Source: an uncultured bacterium
GTDB lineage: Bacteria > Patescibacteriota > Minisyncoccia > Phycocordibacterales > DATDWN01
Reading direction: 5' to 3'
Assembly: GCA_903861205.1 (NCBI GenBank)
Contig: CAIOTC010000022.1
Span: 64,025-106,717 of the forward strand
DNA length: 42,693 nt
Every line of letters begins with the position of its first letter. The first letter of the stretch is position 1. Position numbers and translations under genes: made by a program. Shown here piece by piece: positions 8,410 to 17,101 of this stretch. The notes beneath the pieces are model-generated. The model was not told the DNA's origin. It did no database searches and was given only the letters and a program-made list of their open reading frames with translations.

Positions 8410-8732
8410 TTCAGTATATTAGCACAAATTTCCTTTTCTAGCTCGGAGAAAGGAATGGGGTAGGAGCCTTTTTTGAAGGTAAAAATGTAAAAATATCCGG
8501 GATTGATTTGTTTTAGATATTTTGAAACGACAGAATAACCTTGACGACGCAGACGATTGCGATCCACGGCCTTTTTGCAGACTTTTTTTGAGACGGAGAA
8601 AGCAAATCGACTAGGTGATAGTTCGTCCATTTTCATCACTCGTACTATAAGATGAGGAGTAACAGAAGATCTTCCACCGGAAAAAACCTTAAAAAATAAG
8701 GCTTTTTGTATTCTTCTAGATTTAGGCAACAT
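8406..8732 (-). CDS. rnpA: Ribonuclease P protein component
   Basis: 108 residues. The family signature is present: SRFAFSVSKKVCKKAVDRNRLRR (RNR motif about residues 57-62), preceded by a basic N-terminus. It binds the catalytic RNase P RNA to mature tRNA 5' ends. It starts 2 bases after the rpmH stop and overlaps yidC by 4, so the three genes are one operon. Confidence 0.95.
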   Translation of the reverse strand: MLPKSRRIQKALFFKVFSGGRSSVTPHLIVRVMKMDELSPSRFAFSVSKKVCKKAVDRNRLRRQGYSVVSKYLKQINPGYFYIFTFKKGSYPIPFSELEKEICANILK

Positions 8733-8734
8733 AT

Positions 8735-8872
8735 TTAGACAGTTGAGAGTTTAGCTCGTCCTTTTCGACGTCGGCGGAGAATAGTGTTCCGACCGGTCTT
8801 GGATTTACTGCGAACCAGAAATCCGTGCGATTTAGCTCTTTTTCTTTTCTTTGGTTTGTATGTGAATGACAT
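8735..8872 (-). CDS. rpmH: 50S ribosomal protein L34
   Basis: 45 residues, read on the minus strand from ATG at 8870-8872. Begins MSFTYKPKKRKRAKSHGFLVR and contains SKTGRNTILRRRRKGRAKLS, the basic L34 pattern. First gene of the rpmH-rnpA-yidC operon, divergent from dnaA. Confidence 0.95.
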   Translation of the reverse strand: MSFTYKPKKRKRAKSHGFLVRSKSKTGRNTILRRRRKGRAKLSTV

Positions 8873-8889
8873 GTATTTTGTAATTTAAG

Positions 8890-8920
8890 TTATAAACAGA
8901 TTATACACATATTATTAACA
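8890..8920 (+). promoter_or_regulatory. Three phased DnaA-box-like sites upstream of dnaA
   Basis: TTATAAACA (8890-8898), TTATACACA (8901-8909) and TTATTAACA (8912-8920) repeat every 11 bp, about one helical turn, in the rpmH-dnaA intergenic region. The middle site matches the TTATNCACA consensus. Likely a DnaA binding patch for autoregulation or part of a bipartite origin. Confidence 0.65.
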
Positions 8921-8963
8921 TATTCGACGCTTTTAAACAAGTATTATAATTTTTTATTCCATA

Positions 8964-8969
8964 TATAAT
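8964..8969 (+). promoter_or_regulatory. -10 box of dnaA
   Basis: TATAAT ends 7 nt before the dnaA ATG (8977), and no ribosome binding site is present, implying a leaderless dnaA transcript. Confidence 0.65.
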
Positions 8970-8976
8970 GTAGACC

Positions 8977-10317
8977 ATGGACAATAAAAAATTATGGGAC
9001 AGTGTTTTAGTGGAGATGGAACTGACTTTGTCCAAGCCAAATTTCAACACATGGTTCAAAGATACTTACGTTTTGAAACAAGAAGACGGCGCTGTTTTTG
9101 TCGGTGTGCCGAACACTTTTGTCCAAGACTGGCTTTCAAATAAATTCCACAATGTTATTTTGAAATCTCTGAGAAATTTATCACAAACAGTGCTTTCTCT
9201 CCATTATGTTATTTCCAAAGAAGATTTAAAAATAAAACAACAAGTGATTCCGCAAAATATCCAGATCAACAAAGAATTGCCAATTCAAGATTTTTACATA
9301 AACAAAGAAGATAATCTCAACCCGCGCTATACTTTTGAAACTTTTATTGTCGGCCCATTCAATGAATTCGCTTACGCCGCTTCCCAAGCCATCATCAAAA
9401 AACCGGGAATAGTTTACAATCCACTTTTTGTTTATGGTGGCACTGGCCACGGCAAAACACATCTAATACAAGCGGTGGGAAATTACATCAAAAGCAATAG
9501 CGCCAAAAAAGTTTTTTACACCACTTCGGAAAAATTTGCACAGGAATTCATCAATGCTCTGCAATTAAACAAGCCTAATTTTTTCAAGGAAAAATACAGA
9601 AAATATGATGTTTTAATTATGGACGACATCCAATTTTTCTCAGGCAAAATGAAAGTTCAGGAGGAATTGTTTCATTTATTTAACCATCTTTTTGACAATA
9701 ATAAACAGATTATTTTTTCATCCGATAAACACCCATCTCTTATAAATGATTTGGAGGAACGCCTCAAATCGCGCTTTAGCGCCGGTATGACCGTGGATAT
9801 TCCCGCGCCGGATAATGAATCGCGTGCCGCCATTATTCGCACTAAAACTAGCACTCACCCATACCCGATTTCCAAAGAAATCGTTGATTATTTGGCTTAT
9901 TCTGTCACCGGCAATATTCGCGAACTCGAAGGGGTGATAAATTCCATTCTTTGCCAATCTCAAATGAAAGAAAGGGAATTAACACTCTCTGAAGTGAAAA
10001 ATTTTGTTAAAAATAATTCCAAACCGAAAAAATTAATTTCCACAAAGGAAGTGGTTAAAACCGTGGCTGAATTTTACAATATCGAAGAACAATTGATTTA
10101 TGACAAGACGCGCAAGAAAGAAATTATTAAACCTCGCCAAATAATTATGTATATTTTGCGGGAAGATTTTAATATTTCCTATCCGGCGATAGGGGAGAAG
10201 CTTGGTGGTAGAGATCACACTACAGTCATGCATTCGTGCGAGAAAATAAAAAATGATATAAAAATGGATGAAATTCTGACGCAGGAAATAAATCAGCTTC
10301 GATCAATATTTGTGTAA
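8977..10317 (+). CDS. dnaA: Chromosomal replication initiator DnaA
   Basis: 446 residues with all four domains. Domain I: LWDSVLVEMELTLSKPNFNTWF. AAA+ domain: YTFETFIVGPFNEFAYAAS, Walker A GGTGHGKTH, Walker B VLIMDDIQFF, then LKSRFSAGMTVDI. The C-terminal helix-turn-helix has the signature GGRDHTTVMHSCEKI for binding DnaA boxes. Box-like sites flank the gene on both sides. It initiates replication at oriC; dnaN follows, as in most bacteria. Confidence 0.98.
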   Translation: MDNKKLWDSVLVEMELTLSKPNFNTWFKDTYVLKQEDGAVFVGVPNTFVQDWLSNKFHNVILKSLRNLSQTVLSLHYVISKEDLKIKQQVIPQNIQINKELPIQDFYINKEDNLNPRYTFETFIVGPFNEFAYAASQAIIKKPGIVYNPLFVYGGTGHGKTHLIQAVGNYIKSNSAKKVFYTTSEKFAQEFINALQLNKPNFFKEKYRKYDVLIMDDIQFFSGKMKVQEELFHLFNHLFDNNKQIIFSSDKHPSLINDLEERLKSRFSAGMTVDIPAPDNESRAAIIRTKTSTHPYPISKEIVDYLAYSVTGNIRELEGVINSILCQSQMKERELTLSEVKNFVKNNSKPKKLISTKEVVKTVAEFYNIEEQLIYDKTRKKEIIKPRQIIMYILREDFNISYPAIGEKLGGRDHTTVMHSCEKIKNDIKMDEILTQEINQLRSIFV

Positions 10318-10526
10318 AAGTATGTGGATAAAATGTTTATATGAAGTTCTTATGAAGTGTATAAATAAATTCTGTAAAAATTTAAATTTATTTGTAAACA
10401 TTTTTCATAAATTTATCCACAAAGAAAATAGTATTAAATTGGCTTAAAATAAAGATTAAATTCAGTTATCCAGTTGTAAACAGCCCTAATAGTAATAAAG
10501 CATTTAAAAGAATAAAATTAACTATT
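10318..10526 (+). other. oriC: Probable replication origin (oriC) in the dnaA-dnaN spacer
   Basis: A 209-base, very AT-rich spacer with two perfect DnaA boxes, TGTGGATAA (10323-10331, reverse) and TTATCCACA (10413-10421), one near match TTATCCAGT (10466-10474), and two copies of TTGTAAACA (10392-10400, 10474-10482). AT-rich runs between the boxes could serve as the unwinding element. The position between dnaA and dnaN is the classic oriC location; combined with the 8890 cluster it may be bipartite. Confidence 0.75.
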
Positions 10527-11627
10527 ATGAATATAGAATGCATAAAAGAAAAATTAGGCGCCGCACTTTCCAAAGTTGAAAAAATTACCGGAAAAAATAT
10601 TTCTCTACCGATTCTTTCTTGTGTTCTTTTGGAAGCAAAGGATTCAACTTTAACTATCAAAGCGACAAATTTAGATTTAGGAATCGAAATAAAACTTCCA
10701 GTCAAGGTGATAAAACCGGGAGTAGTGGCTGTTTCTGGCGGAGTTCTTAATAATTTTATTGGAAGTCTGCAAAACGACAAAAATATTTCTCTGGAAGTTG
10801 TGGATGGAAATTTAAAAGTAAAGACTGAACACTCTCAAGCGCTAATAAAAACTTTTCCAATCGATGATTTTCCCGGAATTCCAAAAATAAATGACGGTAT
10901 TTCTTTCACTTTTAATATTTCAGATTTGATCAAAAGTTTCAAATCAGTAATATATAGCGCTTCAATTTCAACAATACGACCAACATTATCGAGCGTTTTG
11001 ATTTATTCCGAGGAAGATTCGATTGTTTGTGTAGCCACCGACTCATTCCGTTTAGCTGAAAAAAGAGCTAAAGTGAAAAAACACAAGGATTTTAATCAAA
11101 TTTTAATTCCAGTTAAAAATATTCCAGAAATAATTCGCACATTTGAGGATATTAAAGATGATGTGACTGTTTTTCTAAATCAAAATCAAATCGCTTTTGT
11201 TTATGAAAATATTTACCTAACATCACGAGTTATTGATGGCACTTTTCCAGATTACAAACAAATTATTCCAAAAGAAGTCAAAACGGAAGTTGTTGTTTTG
11301 AAACAAGATTTTATTACCGCCCTTAAAATTTCCAATATTTTTTCCGATAAATTCAGTCAGGTGGTTTTCAATATTTCTCCGAAAAATAAAACTTTTTCCA
11401 TGACAACTAGAAATATGGATATTGGTGAGAATATTCACAAACTTGACGCTGTTTTGAAAGGGGATGATTTGAATATTAGTTTTAATTTTAAATATATTGT
11501 TGATTGTTTCCAATCAATGGATAGCGATAGTGTCTCTTTATATTTTTGCGACACAAATAGGCCGATGGTGATGACACCAGTGGGTGATAAAAGTTTCCTT
11601 TATCTAGTTATGCCGATGAATAAGTAA
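10527..11627 (+). CDS. dnaN: DNA polymerase III beta sliding clamp
   Basis: 366 residues, the usual clamp length, with three repeated domains. Recognisable phrases: LPILSCVLLEAKDSTLTIKATNLDLGIE (domain 1), RPTLSSVLIYSEEDSIVCVATDSFRLAEK (domain 2) and a C-terminal PVGDKSFLYLVMPM. It tethers the replicative polymerase to DNA. Downstream of oriC; recF does not follow. Confidence 0.97.
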   Translation: MNIECIKEKLGAALSKVEKITGKNISLPILSCVLLEAKDSTLTIKATNLDLGIEIKLPVKVIKPGVVAVSGGVLNNFIGSLQNDKNISLEVVDGNLKVKTEHSQALIKTFPIDDFPGIPKINDGISFTFNISDLIKSFKSVIYSASISTIRPTLSSVLIYSEEDSIVCVATDSFRLAEKRAKVKKHKDFNQILIPVKNIPEIIRTFEDIKDDVTVFLNQNQIAFVYENIYLTSRVIDGTFPDYKQIIPKEVKTEVVVLKQDFITALKISNIFSDKFSQVVFNISPKNKTFSMTTRNMDIGENIHKLDAVLKGDDLNISFNFKYIVDCFQSMDSDSVSLYFCDTNRPMVMTPVGDKSFLYLVMPMNK

Positions 11628-11640
11628 AAAGAAGTTGAAT

Positions 11641-11711
11641 AAGTTTAAAAAGTTGAATAAGTAAATACAGAAAACTTATTAAACTAAAGCGAAGCGTAAC
11701 TTATTAAACTA
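11641..11711 (+). repeat. Short direct repeats between dnaN and the next gene
   Basis: Two copies of AAGTTGAATAAGT are followed by two copies of ACTTATTAAACTAAA separated by GCGAAGCGTA; the second pair is roughly the inverse of the first. Small AT-rich repeat patch of unknown role. Confidence 0.55.
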
Positions 11712-11715
11712 AACT

Positions 11716-11967
11716 ATGTTCAATATCTCATCATTTCTAGAAAAATTTTCCAAAAATATTTTGTCGCAGGAAGCGAATACTAAAGAAATTTGCGATATTA
11801 TTTCCAGTAAAACAGGAATTGTTTGCGACCAAAACAAAATAAAAATTCAAAATGGTGTTTTATATCTGAATATTTCTCCCGGAGCCAAGAATAAAATTTT
11901 TATGAACAAAAACGCCATTTTGGATGAAATGGCTCGTACCACACCAAAAATAATAGATATAAGATAA
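11716..11967 (+). CDS. Small DciA/DUF721-like protein
   Basis: 83 residues. The pattern of an amphipathic N-terminus, then GVLYLNISPGAKNKIFMNKNAILDEM...KIIDIR resembles the KH-like half of DciA/DUF721 proteins (L.V...A....L...K..IL..lN......I..I). DciA loads or positions DnaB, and DUF721 genes often sit near dnaN, which supports the call. It is shorter than typical family members. The assignment is tentative. Confidence 0.5.
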   Translation: MFNISSFLEKFSKNILSQEANTKEICDIISSKTGIVCDQNKIKIQNGVLYLNISPGAKNKIFMNKNAILDEMARTTPKIIDIR

Positions 11968-11994
11968 AAAACACCTCACTCGAGATGTTTTTTT
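11966..11994. terminator. Bidirectional terminator between dciA-like gene and PBP1A
   Basis: AAAAAACACCTC and GAGATGTTTTTT pair with one mismatch around a 4-base loop; A-run and T-run flank it, so it can end both convergent transcripts. It touches the PBP stop codon. Confidence 0.7.
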
Positions 11995-14161
11995 AGTTGT
12001 ATCCATTCTGCAAAGCCCATTTGCGCACTCCATATTCCCATCTTTCGAATTGCGAATCATCCGCAGGATTGGATGGTTGTGATCCGCGCGGGTCATCTTT
12101 ATTCAACCAGTATAGTATTGAGTGCACACCTCCGCTTAAAACTTCCTGAAGGCTGTTGTATGGAGTGTTCGGGTCAATCACGGTGTTTGCGGTGATATTG
12201 GAAATACCGCCTTGCCACTTGCCGCGCAGGACTGGTTTGAGAGAATATGAATCTTCCACTTGTGGTTTAGTAAATTGTTCGTTTGGCACGGTTTTGAGTA
12301 CTTCGTCCATAAAAGCCCGCCACATCGGGGCGACAATCAGGCCGGACACTTTCTTGGCCATCGGCGTGTTGTCGTTGTTTCCGGCCCATGTGCCAACCAC
12401 CACTGACGGCGTATAACCAATAATCCAAGCATCTTTGTAATCGTTGGTGGTACCGGTTTTGACAGCTACATCTCGGCTGGGGAAATAAATAACCGAATTG
12501 GCGCCATATAAAGGTGTTCTGGCGGCATTATCGTTTAAAATGTCGGAAATATTTCTAGTCACTTCCGGATCCAAAACTTGGTTTGGATGTGGGGTGGCTT
12601 CTTCTAAAACATTTCCATCTTTGTCTTGCACTTCCAAAATAGCGGTGTACGGATTTCGCACTCCCTCATTGGCAAAAACACCATAAGCCGATGTCATGTC
12701 GAGCAGGGAAACTTCGCCGCCTCCGAGAACGAGCGTCAGACCGTACTGGTTGGCGTTGCCGAGGCTTTTTATTCCCATATCTTCGGCCAGATTAATCGAA
12801 TCACCGATGCCGGCCAGATAGAGCGTTTTGACAGATGGCACGTTGATGGACTGAGCCAGAGCGTCGCGCAAAGTCATTGGTCCGCGGAACTTATCGTCGT
12901 AGTTTTGCGGTGCATAGCAAGAACCGTCAGAAGTTGTAGTGAAATTGTCGATAGCGCATTTGGTGGAGAATTGGGTTGGTACGTCAAAGAGAACTGTTTC
13001 CGGGGTGAAGCCTTTAACAAAAGCCTCGGCATAGACGAATGGTTTGAAAGTTGATCCCGGCTGGCGGTGAGCGGTGGTGACGTTGAACTGACCGTCGATA
13101 GTCGTGTCAAAAAAGTCGCGCGAACCAACCATTGTCAGAATGCCACCTGTTTTCGGGTCGATGGCCACGAAAGAGTCGTTTGAACCGTTGAAGTTCTCTT
13201 CGTTCGAAGTGGCATACTGTTTGGCGATGGCTTCGGCTTTGGCTTGCAGGTCGTAGTTGAGAGTAGTGGTCACTTTCAATCCGCCGGCAGCTAAAACATC
13301 CGCGCCATATTTATTTTCCAAATAATCTTTGACGTACATGACAAAATGCGGAGCCTTCAAACTGTTGTCTGTGTGCGGCAGGAATGTTACCTTTTCCGTC
13401 ATGGCGATGTCGTGCTCCGCTTGCGAGATTTTTCCGTCAGAAAGCATTTCTTTCAGAACCAAATTTTTTCTTTTTTCCAAATCAGAGAGGTGCGAACCGT
13501 ACGGAGAATAATACGACGGCGCCTGCGGCAGGGAAGCTAGGTAAGCCGACTCGGCGATGTCCAGGTCGGCCGCGCTTTTGCCGAAAAATGTTTCGGAGGC
13601 TTCCTCAACGCCGTAAACGCTCCCGCCGTACGGAATTTCGTTGAGGTACATGCTGAAAATTTCTTCTTTGGTCAGCACTTTTTCCAGTTTGAGAGACAGT
13701 ACAAGCTCTTTCAGTTTTCGTGTTGGTGTTTTGTCGCCGGTCAGAATGGCGTTCTTGACAACTTGCTGGGTGATGGTTGATCCGCCCTGACTGAAGCTGA
13801 AGGAGGTGATATCGGCGATGAGCGAGCGCGCAATCGACGACCATTTTACTCCGCCATGAGTGTAAAAATCTTTGTCCTCGATAGACAAGGTAGCGTCTTT
13901 GATATGTTGAGAAATTTGATCGAAAGGAATGACGGTTCTTTTGATGTTCTGCGACATGTCATAAAGCAGAACTTTGCCGGTATTGTCGTAGATTTTGGTC
14001 GATTGGCTGATTTGGCGCGATTCGATAGTGTCGAGCGACGGGATCTGAAAAGTGGAGACCCAGATAAGTAAAAAGCCGGCCAAAAAAATTCCGCAGGCAA
14101 GCAAAAAAACGATGATGTTGCGCAATCCGTGCTTTTTGAGCACCACAAATTTATTCAACAT
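11993..14161 (-). CDS. Bifunctional penicillin-binding protein 1A (GT51 transglycosylase/transpeptidase)
   Basis: 722 residues from ATG at 14161. A further 5' in-frame ATG exists, but 14161 is 7 nt after a TATGAT -10 box (plus 14169-14174). One N-terminal membrane anchor. GT51 motifs: EDKDFYTHGGV, GGSTITQQVVKN and MYLNEIPYGG. Transpeptidase motifs: STFK (catalytic Ser), SIN and KTGT. It polymerises and cross-links peptidoglycan outside the membrane. The C-terminal tail is short and polar. Convergent with the dciA-like gene. Confidence 0.95.
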   Translation of the reverse strand: MLNKFVVLKKHGLRNIIVFLLACGIFLAGFLLIWVSTFQIPSLDTIESRQISQSTKIYDNTGKVLLYDMSQNIKRTVIPFDQISQHIKDATLSIEDKDFYTHGGVKWSSIARSLIADITSFSFSQGGSTITQQVVKNAILTGDKTPTRKLKELVLSLKLEKVLTKEEIFSMYLNEIPYGGSVYGVEEASETFFGKSAADLDIAESAYLASLPQAPSYYSPYGSHLSDLEKRKNLVLKEMLSDGKISQAEHDIAMTEKVTFLPHTDNSLKAPHFVMYVKDYLENKYGADVLAAGGLKVTTTLNYDLQAKAEAIAKQYATSNEENFNGSNDSFVAIDPKTGGILTMVGSRDFFDTTIDGQFNVTTAHRQPGSTFKPFVYAEAFVKGFTPETVLFDVPTQFSTKCAIDNFTTTSDGSCYAPQNYDDKFRGPMTLRDALAQSINVPSVKTLYLAGIGDSINLAEDMGIKSLGNANQYGLTLVLGGGEVSLLDMTSAYGVFANEGVRNPYTAILEVQDKDGNVLEEATPHPNQVLDPEVTRNISDILNDNAARTPLYGANSVIYFPSRDVAVKTGTTNDYKDAWIIGYTPSVVVGTWAGNNDNTPMAKKVSGLIVAPMWRAFMDEVLKTVPNEQFTKPQVEDSYSLKPVLRGKWQGGISNITANTVIDPNTPYNSLQEVLSGGVHSILYWLNKDDPRGSQPSNPADDSQFERWEYGVRKWALQNGYN

Positions 14162-14279
14162 TCTTCTCATCATATCACATTTGTGCTAACATTGAAATAT
14201 GTAAGGGAAGCTGAGGGAGCGAAGCGAACACTCATGCGGACACTTATGCCGCGGTAATCCGTGGCGAACAGATAAAAAA

Positions 14280-15485
14280 ATGAAAATAGACATTAACCCA
14301 GAAAAAATTGATGAAGTTTTGACGCGCGGAATCGAAAATATTTTTCCGAGTGCGGATTTTTTGAAAGCAAAACTTTTGAGCGGACAAAAACTTTCCATTT
14401 ATCTCGGCATTGACCCGACCGGTCCGACTTTGCATCTCGGCCATGTTATTCAGCTTGTTCGGCTTGGCAAACTTCAAGAACTCGGCCACCAAATCATTTT
14501 GCTTATGGGTGACATCACGGCCATGATCGGCGACCCTACGGACAAAAATGCTGCGCGGAAAAAATTGACACACGAGCAGGTGATGGAAAATTTGAAAGAA
14601 TATAAAAAGCAGGCCTCCAAATTTATTTCATTCGACGGTGAAAATCCGGTTTTGTTAAAATTTAATTCCGAATGGTTTGGTAAAATGAGTTTTATCGATT
14701 TTTTGGAACTGGCTTCGAACGGCACGGTGGGCCAGATGATGAAAAGGGACATGTTCCGACGTCGCGAACAAGAAGAAAAGGAAACCTACATTCATGAGCT
14801 AATGTATCCGCTGATGCAAGGCTACGACAGTGTGGCGCTCGATGTCGACGGTGAAATCGGCGGAAACGACCAGACATTTAATATGCTTGTCGGTCGTGAT
14901 TTGATGAAAGTTTTGAAAAACAAAGAAAAATTTGTCATCGCCACAAAACTTTTGGTTGACTCGAGCGGACAAAAAATGGGCAAGACCGACGGCAACGCCG
15001 TCTCGCTGGATCAAACTCCGGAGGATATGTTCGGTAAAGTGATGAGTTGGGACGACGAGCTGATTATTCACGGTTTTGAAATTATCACCGACGTGCCTAT
15101 GAGCGTGCTCCAGGACATGGCCGATAAATTGACCAAAGGCGCCAATCCAAAAGAAATGAAAATGAAATTGGCCAAAGAAATCGTTTCGATGTGTCACTCA
15201 CAGGAGGAGGCGGAAAGAGCCGAAAAAGATTTTGAAAAAACTTTTGCCAAAGGTGGCGTGCCGGATGACGTGGCAGAAGTTGAAGTGGCGGAAAATGTTC
15301 CGTTGGTGGATATTTTACTAACCGAAAAAATTATCGAATCCAAAACAGAATGGCGGCGATTGGTGGATGGTGGTGCGGTAACGGAGATGAGCGGTGTAGA
15401 AAAAATTACTGACGCAAATGTCGTCGCAAAAACTGGAACGTATAAAATAGGGAAGAGAAGATTTATAAAAATCGAAGTAAAATAA
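14280..15485 (+). CDS. tyrS: Tyrosyl-tRNA synthetase
   Basis: 401 residues, class I bacterial TyrRS length. HIGH-type motif HLGH at residues 52-55 and KMSKS-type KMGKT at 232-236, with GDITAMIGDPT and GGNDQTFNMLVGRDL between them. A C-terminal S4-like RNA-binding domain (VDILLTEKIIESKTEWRRLVDGGAV) follows. It charges tRNA-Tyr. A strong terminator follows immediately. Confidence 0.97.
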   Translation: MKIDINPEKIDEVLTRGIENIFPSADFLKAKLLSGQKLSIYLGIDPTGPTLHLGHVIQLVRLGKLQELGHQIILLMGDITAMIGDPTDKNAARKKLTHEQVMENLKEYKKQASKFISFDGENPVLLKFNSEWFGKMSFIDFLELASNGTVGQMMKRDMFRRREQEEKETYIHELMYPLMQGYDSVALDVDGEIGGNDQTFNMLVGRDLMKVLKNKEKFVIATKLLVDSSGQKMGKTDGNAVSLDQTPEDMFGKVMSWDDELIIHGFEIITDVPMSVLQDMADKLTKGANPKEMKMKLAKEIVSMCHSQEEAERAEKDFEKTFAKGGVPDDVAEVEVAENVPLVDILLTEKIIESKTEWRRLVDGGAVTEMSGVEKITDANVVAKTGTYKIGKRRFIKIEVK

Positions 15486-15518
15486 AAATTCCCCTAGGCC
15501 TCGCCTAGGGGAATTTTT
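15484..15518. terminator. Strong bidirectional terminator
   Basis: Perfect 16-bp stem (15484-15499 with 15503-15518) around a 3-base loop, A-rich on one side and T-rich on the other. It separates convergent tyrS and the acidic-protein gene. Confidence 0.9.
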
Positions 15519-15521
15519 ATT

Positions 15522-15740
15522 TTATAACAAATCGACATCGTCGTAAGAATCCTCGGCCAACTCCTCTTCCTCCGCTTCAGCTAAATCGTCAAGTGATTCT
15601 TCATCTTCGCCCAACTTTTTTACATGTTTATGTAGCAACAAATCATCATCCTCATCGAGGGGTAATTCGTCATCAACTTCCGGCAGTAATACCTCTCCTT
15701 TTAATTCATCCAAGTCTTCTTTTTTTTCTTCGTCATCCAT
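15522..15740 (-). CDS. Small highly acidic hypothetical protein
   Basis: 72 residues, roughly half Asp or Glu, with a few Lys and His in the middle (LLLHKHVKKLGEDEE). No membrane segment. The length and composition recall acidic tails of RNA polymerase delta-like or histone-like partners, but there is no diagnostic motif. Its own convergent terminator with tyrS and its position upstream of an AT-rich spacer support a real gene. Confidence 0.55.
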   Translation of the reverse strand: MDDEEKKEDLDELKGEVLLPEVDDELPLDEDDDLLLHKHVKKLGEDEESLDDLAEAEEEELAEDSYDDVDLL

Positions 15741-15835
15741 ATCAATTTAATTTAAAATTTTAAATTTTGCTTATAATTTCCATATTTGTAACAAATTATA
15801 AAATTTTTGCAAACACATTTTGCAATTTAAATGTG

Positions 15836-15982
15836 GATAAGTAAAATTTAATTTTTTACTCACCGAAAACAATTTTGGAGTACGCGTCCAAAATCTGCTG
15901 ATTTTGGCGCTCGCACTCCGCCCGCCGGCGTCCGTGAGCCTCCAAAATTGTTTTGGTTCGACAAAATTAAATTTTACTTATC
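15836..15982. repeat. Nested palindrome E4 whose arm copies the ruvC 3' end
   Basis: Outer arms 15836-15855 and 15963-15982 are a perfect 20-bp inverted repeat; the right arm includes the ruvC stop and last codons. Inner arms AAAACAATTTTGGAG (15866-15880) and CTCCAAAATTGTTTT (15940-15954). Its GC-rich core, GCGCTCGCACTCCGCC then CGCCGGCGTCC, recurs inverted in E5 and partly in E7. Confidence 0.8.
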
Positions 15983-16456
15983 TGCTTTATTAATTGCAAA
16001 GTGTGTCAGGCCTATGGCGATGGCGTCGAATTCGTCGTCGGAACTTTTTCCTTTTGGCACGACAATCAACTTTTTGACCATATCGATGATTTGTCTCTTC
16101 TCGCTTTTACCGTATCCGGTCACGGCGATTTTGATACAAGCAGGAGTATACTCAAAAACATGAAGTCCGTTTGAACTGGCCGCATACAAAATCACTCCGC
16201 GCGCTTCGGCGACGAGGAGTGCCGTTTTTTGGTTATTACTGAAATATAATTTTTCGGTAGCAAGCACCTCCGGCGAAAATTTTTCAATAGTTTCTTTTAT
16301 TTTATTGCCAATCAGTGTCAGCCGTTCGTGATGGGGGATTTTGGCGGAAGTTTTGAAACATTCCGAATACAGTAAAATTTCTTTCTGTCTCGGCAACTTT
16401 TCCAAAACGGCGATTCCGAGACGTTCATAACCTGGATCAATGGCGAGAATTTTCAT
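15974..16456 (-). CDS. ruvC: Crossover junction endodeoxyribonuclease RuvC
   Basis: 160 residues from ATG 16456, 6 nt after a TAAAAT -10 box. RNase H-like fold with catalytic acidic residues in ILAIDPGYERLGIAV (Asp near residue 6), ATEKLYF (Glu), and the C-terminal SSDDEFDAIAIGL (Asp pair). It resolves Holliday junctions with RuvAB; ruvB is 1.2 kb downstream in the window and ruvA at 29178, not in one operon. Confidence 0.95.
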   Translation of the reverse strand: MKILAIDPGYERLGIAVLEKLPRQKEILLYSECFKTSAKIPHHERLTLIGNKIKETIEKFSPEVLATEKLYFSNNQKTALLVAEARGVILYAASSNGLHVFEYTPACIKIAVTGYGKSEKRQIIDMVKKLIVVPKGKSSDDEFDAIAIGLTHFAINKADK

Positions 16457-16472
16457 ATACAAATTTTATCAC

Positions 16473-16530
16473 AAAAAACACAAGGGTTCCCTTCATGGTT
16501 CGGAATTACGAGGGGAACCCTTGTGTTTTT
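16473..16530. terminator. Hairpin terminator between yebC and ruvC
   Basis: Stem AAAACACAAGGGTTCCC (ending 16491) with GGGAACCCTTGTGTTTT (16513-16529), loop about 21 bases, T-run on each strand. The right arm overlaps the yebC stop codon. Confidence 0.8.
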
Positions 16531-17059
16531 ACTCCGCATTCGTGTACACTTCCTGCACTTCGTCGTTTTCTTCTAGCGCGTCGACTAACTCGCCGAGCTT
16601 TTCACCATCTTCGTCGGAAAGGGGAATTGTGGTCGTGGCGTTCCATTCCATGCTTGGCAGTCGCTCAAAGGCCCAGGTGACCGAGCCGATACCGGCGATG
16701 GAAAATCCTTGTTCAGAGAGAATATGTTTTATCTCCGCCACCGCCTTGTTTCTGTTGTCTGTCAGGGCTTCAATAATAATTCCGCAACCGCCCGGGCCGT
16801 AGGCCTCGTAGGTAATCGATTCCATGGTCGCGCCACCTTCCGAGAATTTTTTAATCGCTCGTTCTATGTTGTCGTTTGGCACATTGGCCGCTTTGGCTTT
16901 ATCAACGGCAGTTCTGACACCAGGGGCATTTCTGTCACCATTAGCTTTCTTGGCTTCTGCTGTAATCATCTTGACCAGCTTGCCGAAAATCTTGGACTTC
17001 TGCCCGTCCGTTTTTTCCTTTTGCCTTTTAATTTTTGACCATTTATTATGTCCGCTCAT
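16529..17059 (-). CDS. yebC: YebC/PmpR family protein, internally shortened
   Basis: 176 residues. Starts with the family hallmark SGHNKWSKIKRQKEKTD and has YEAYGPGGCGIIIEALTDNRN. The usual length is about 240; the second half of the family is compressed, going from GSVTWAFER to a short link and then DGEKLGELVDALEENDEVQEVYTN. So an internal block of about 60 residues is missing while both ends are kept. YebC proteins act as regulators or in relief of ribosome stalling at prolines. -10 box TATTCT lies 6 nt before the ATG. Confidence 0.9.
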   Translation of the reverse strand: MSGHNKWSKIKRQKEKTDGQKSKIFGKLVKMITAEAKKANGDRNAPGVRTAVDKAKAANVPNDNIERAIKKFSEGGATMESITYEAYGPGGCGIIIEALTDNRNKAVAEIKHILSEQGFSIAGIGSVTWAFERLPSMEWNATTTIPLSDEDGEKLGELVDALEENDEVQEVYTNAE

Positions 17060-17101
17060 ATGGATAGAATATAGAATAATGAATAAAGAATCAAGATAAA
17101 A

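Noticed and set aside
13346-13644. Plus-strand ORFs opposite PBP1A
   Set aside because: Several overlapping frames are open by composition only; PBP1A motifs are continuous on the minus strand.
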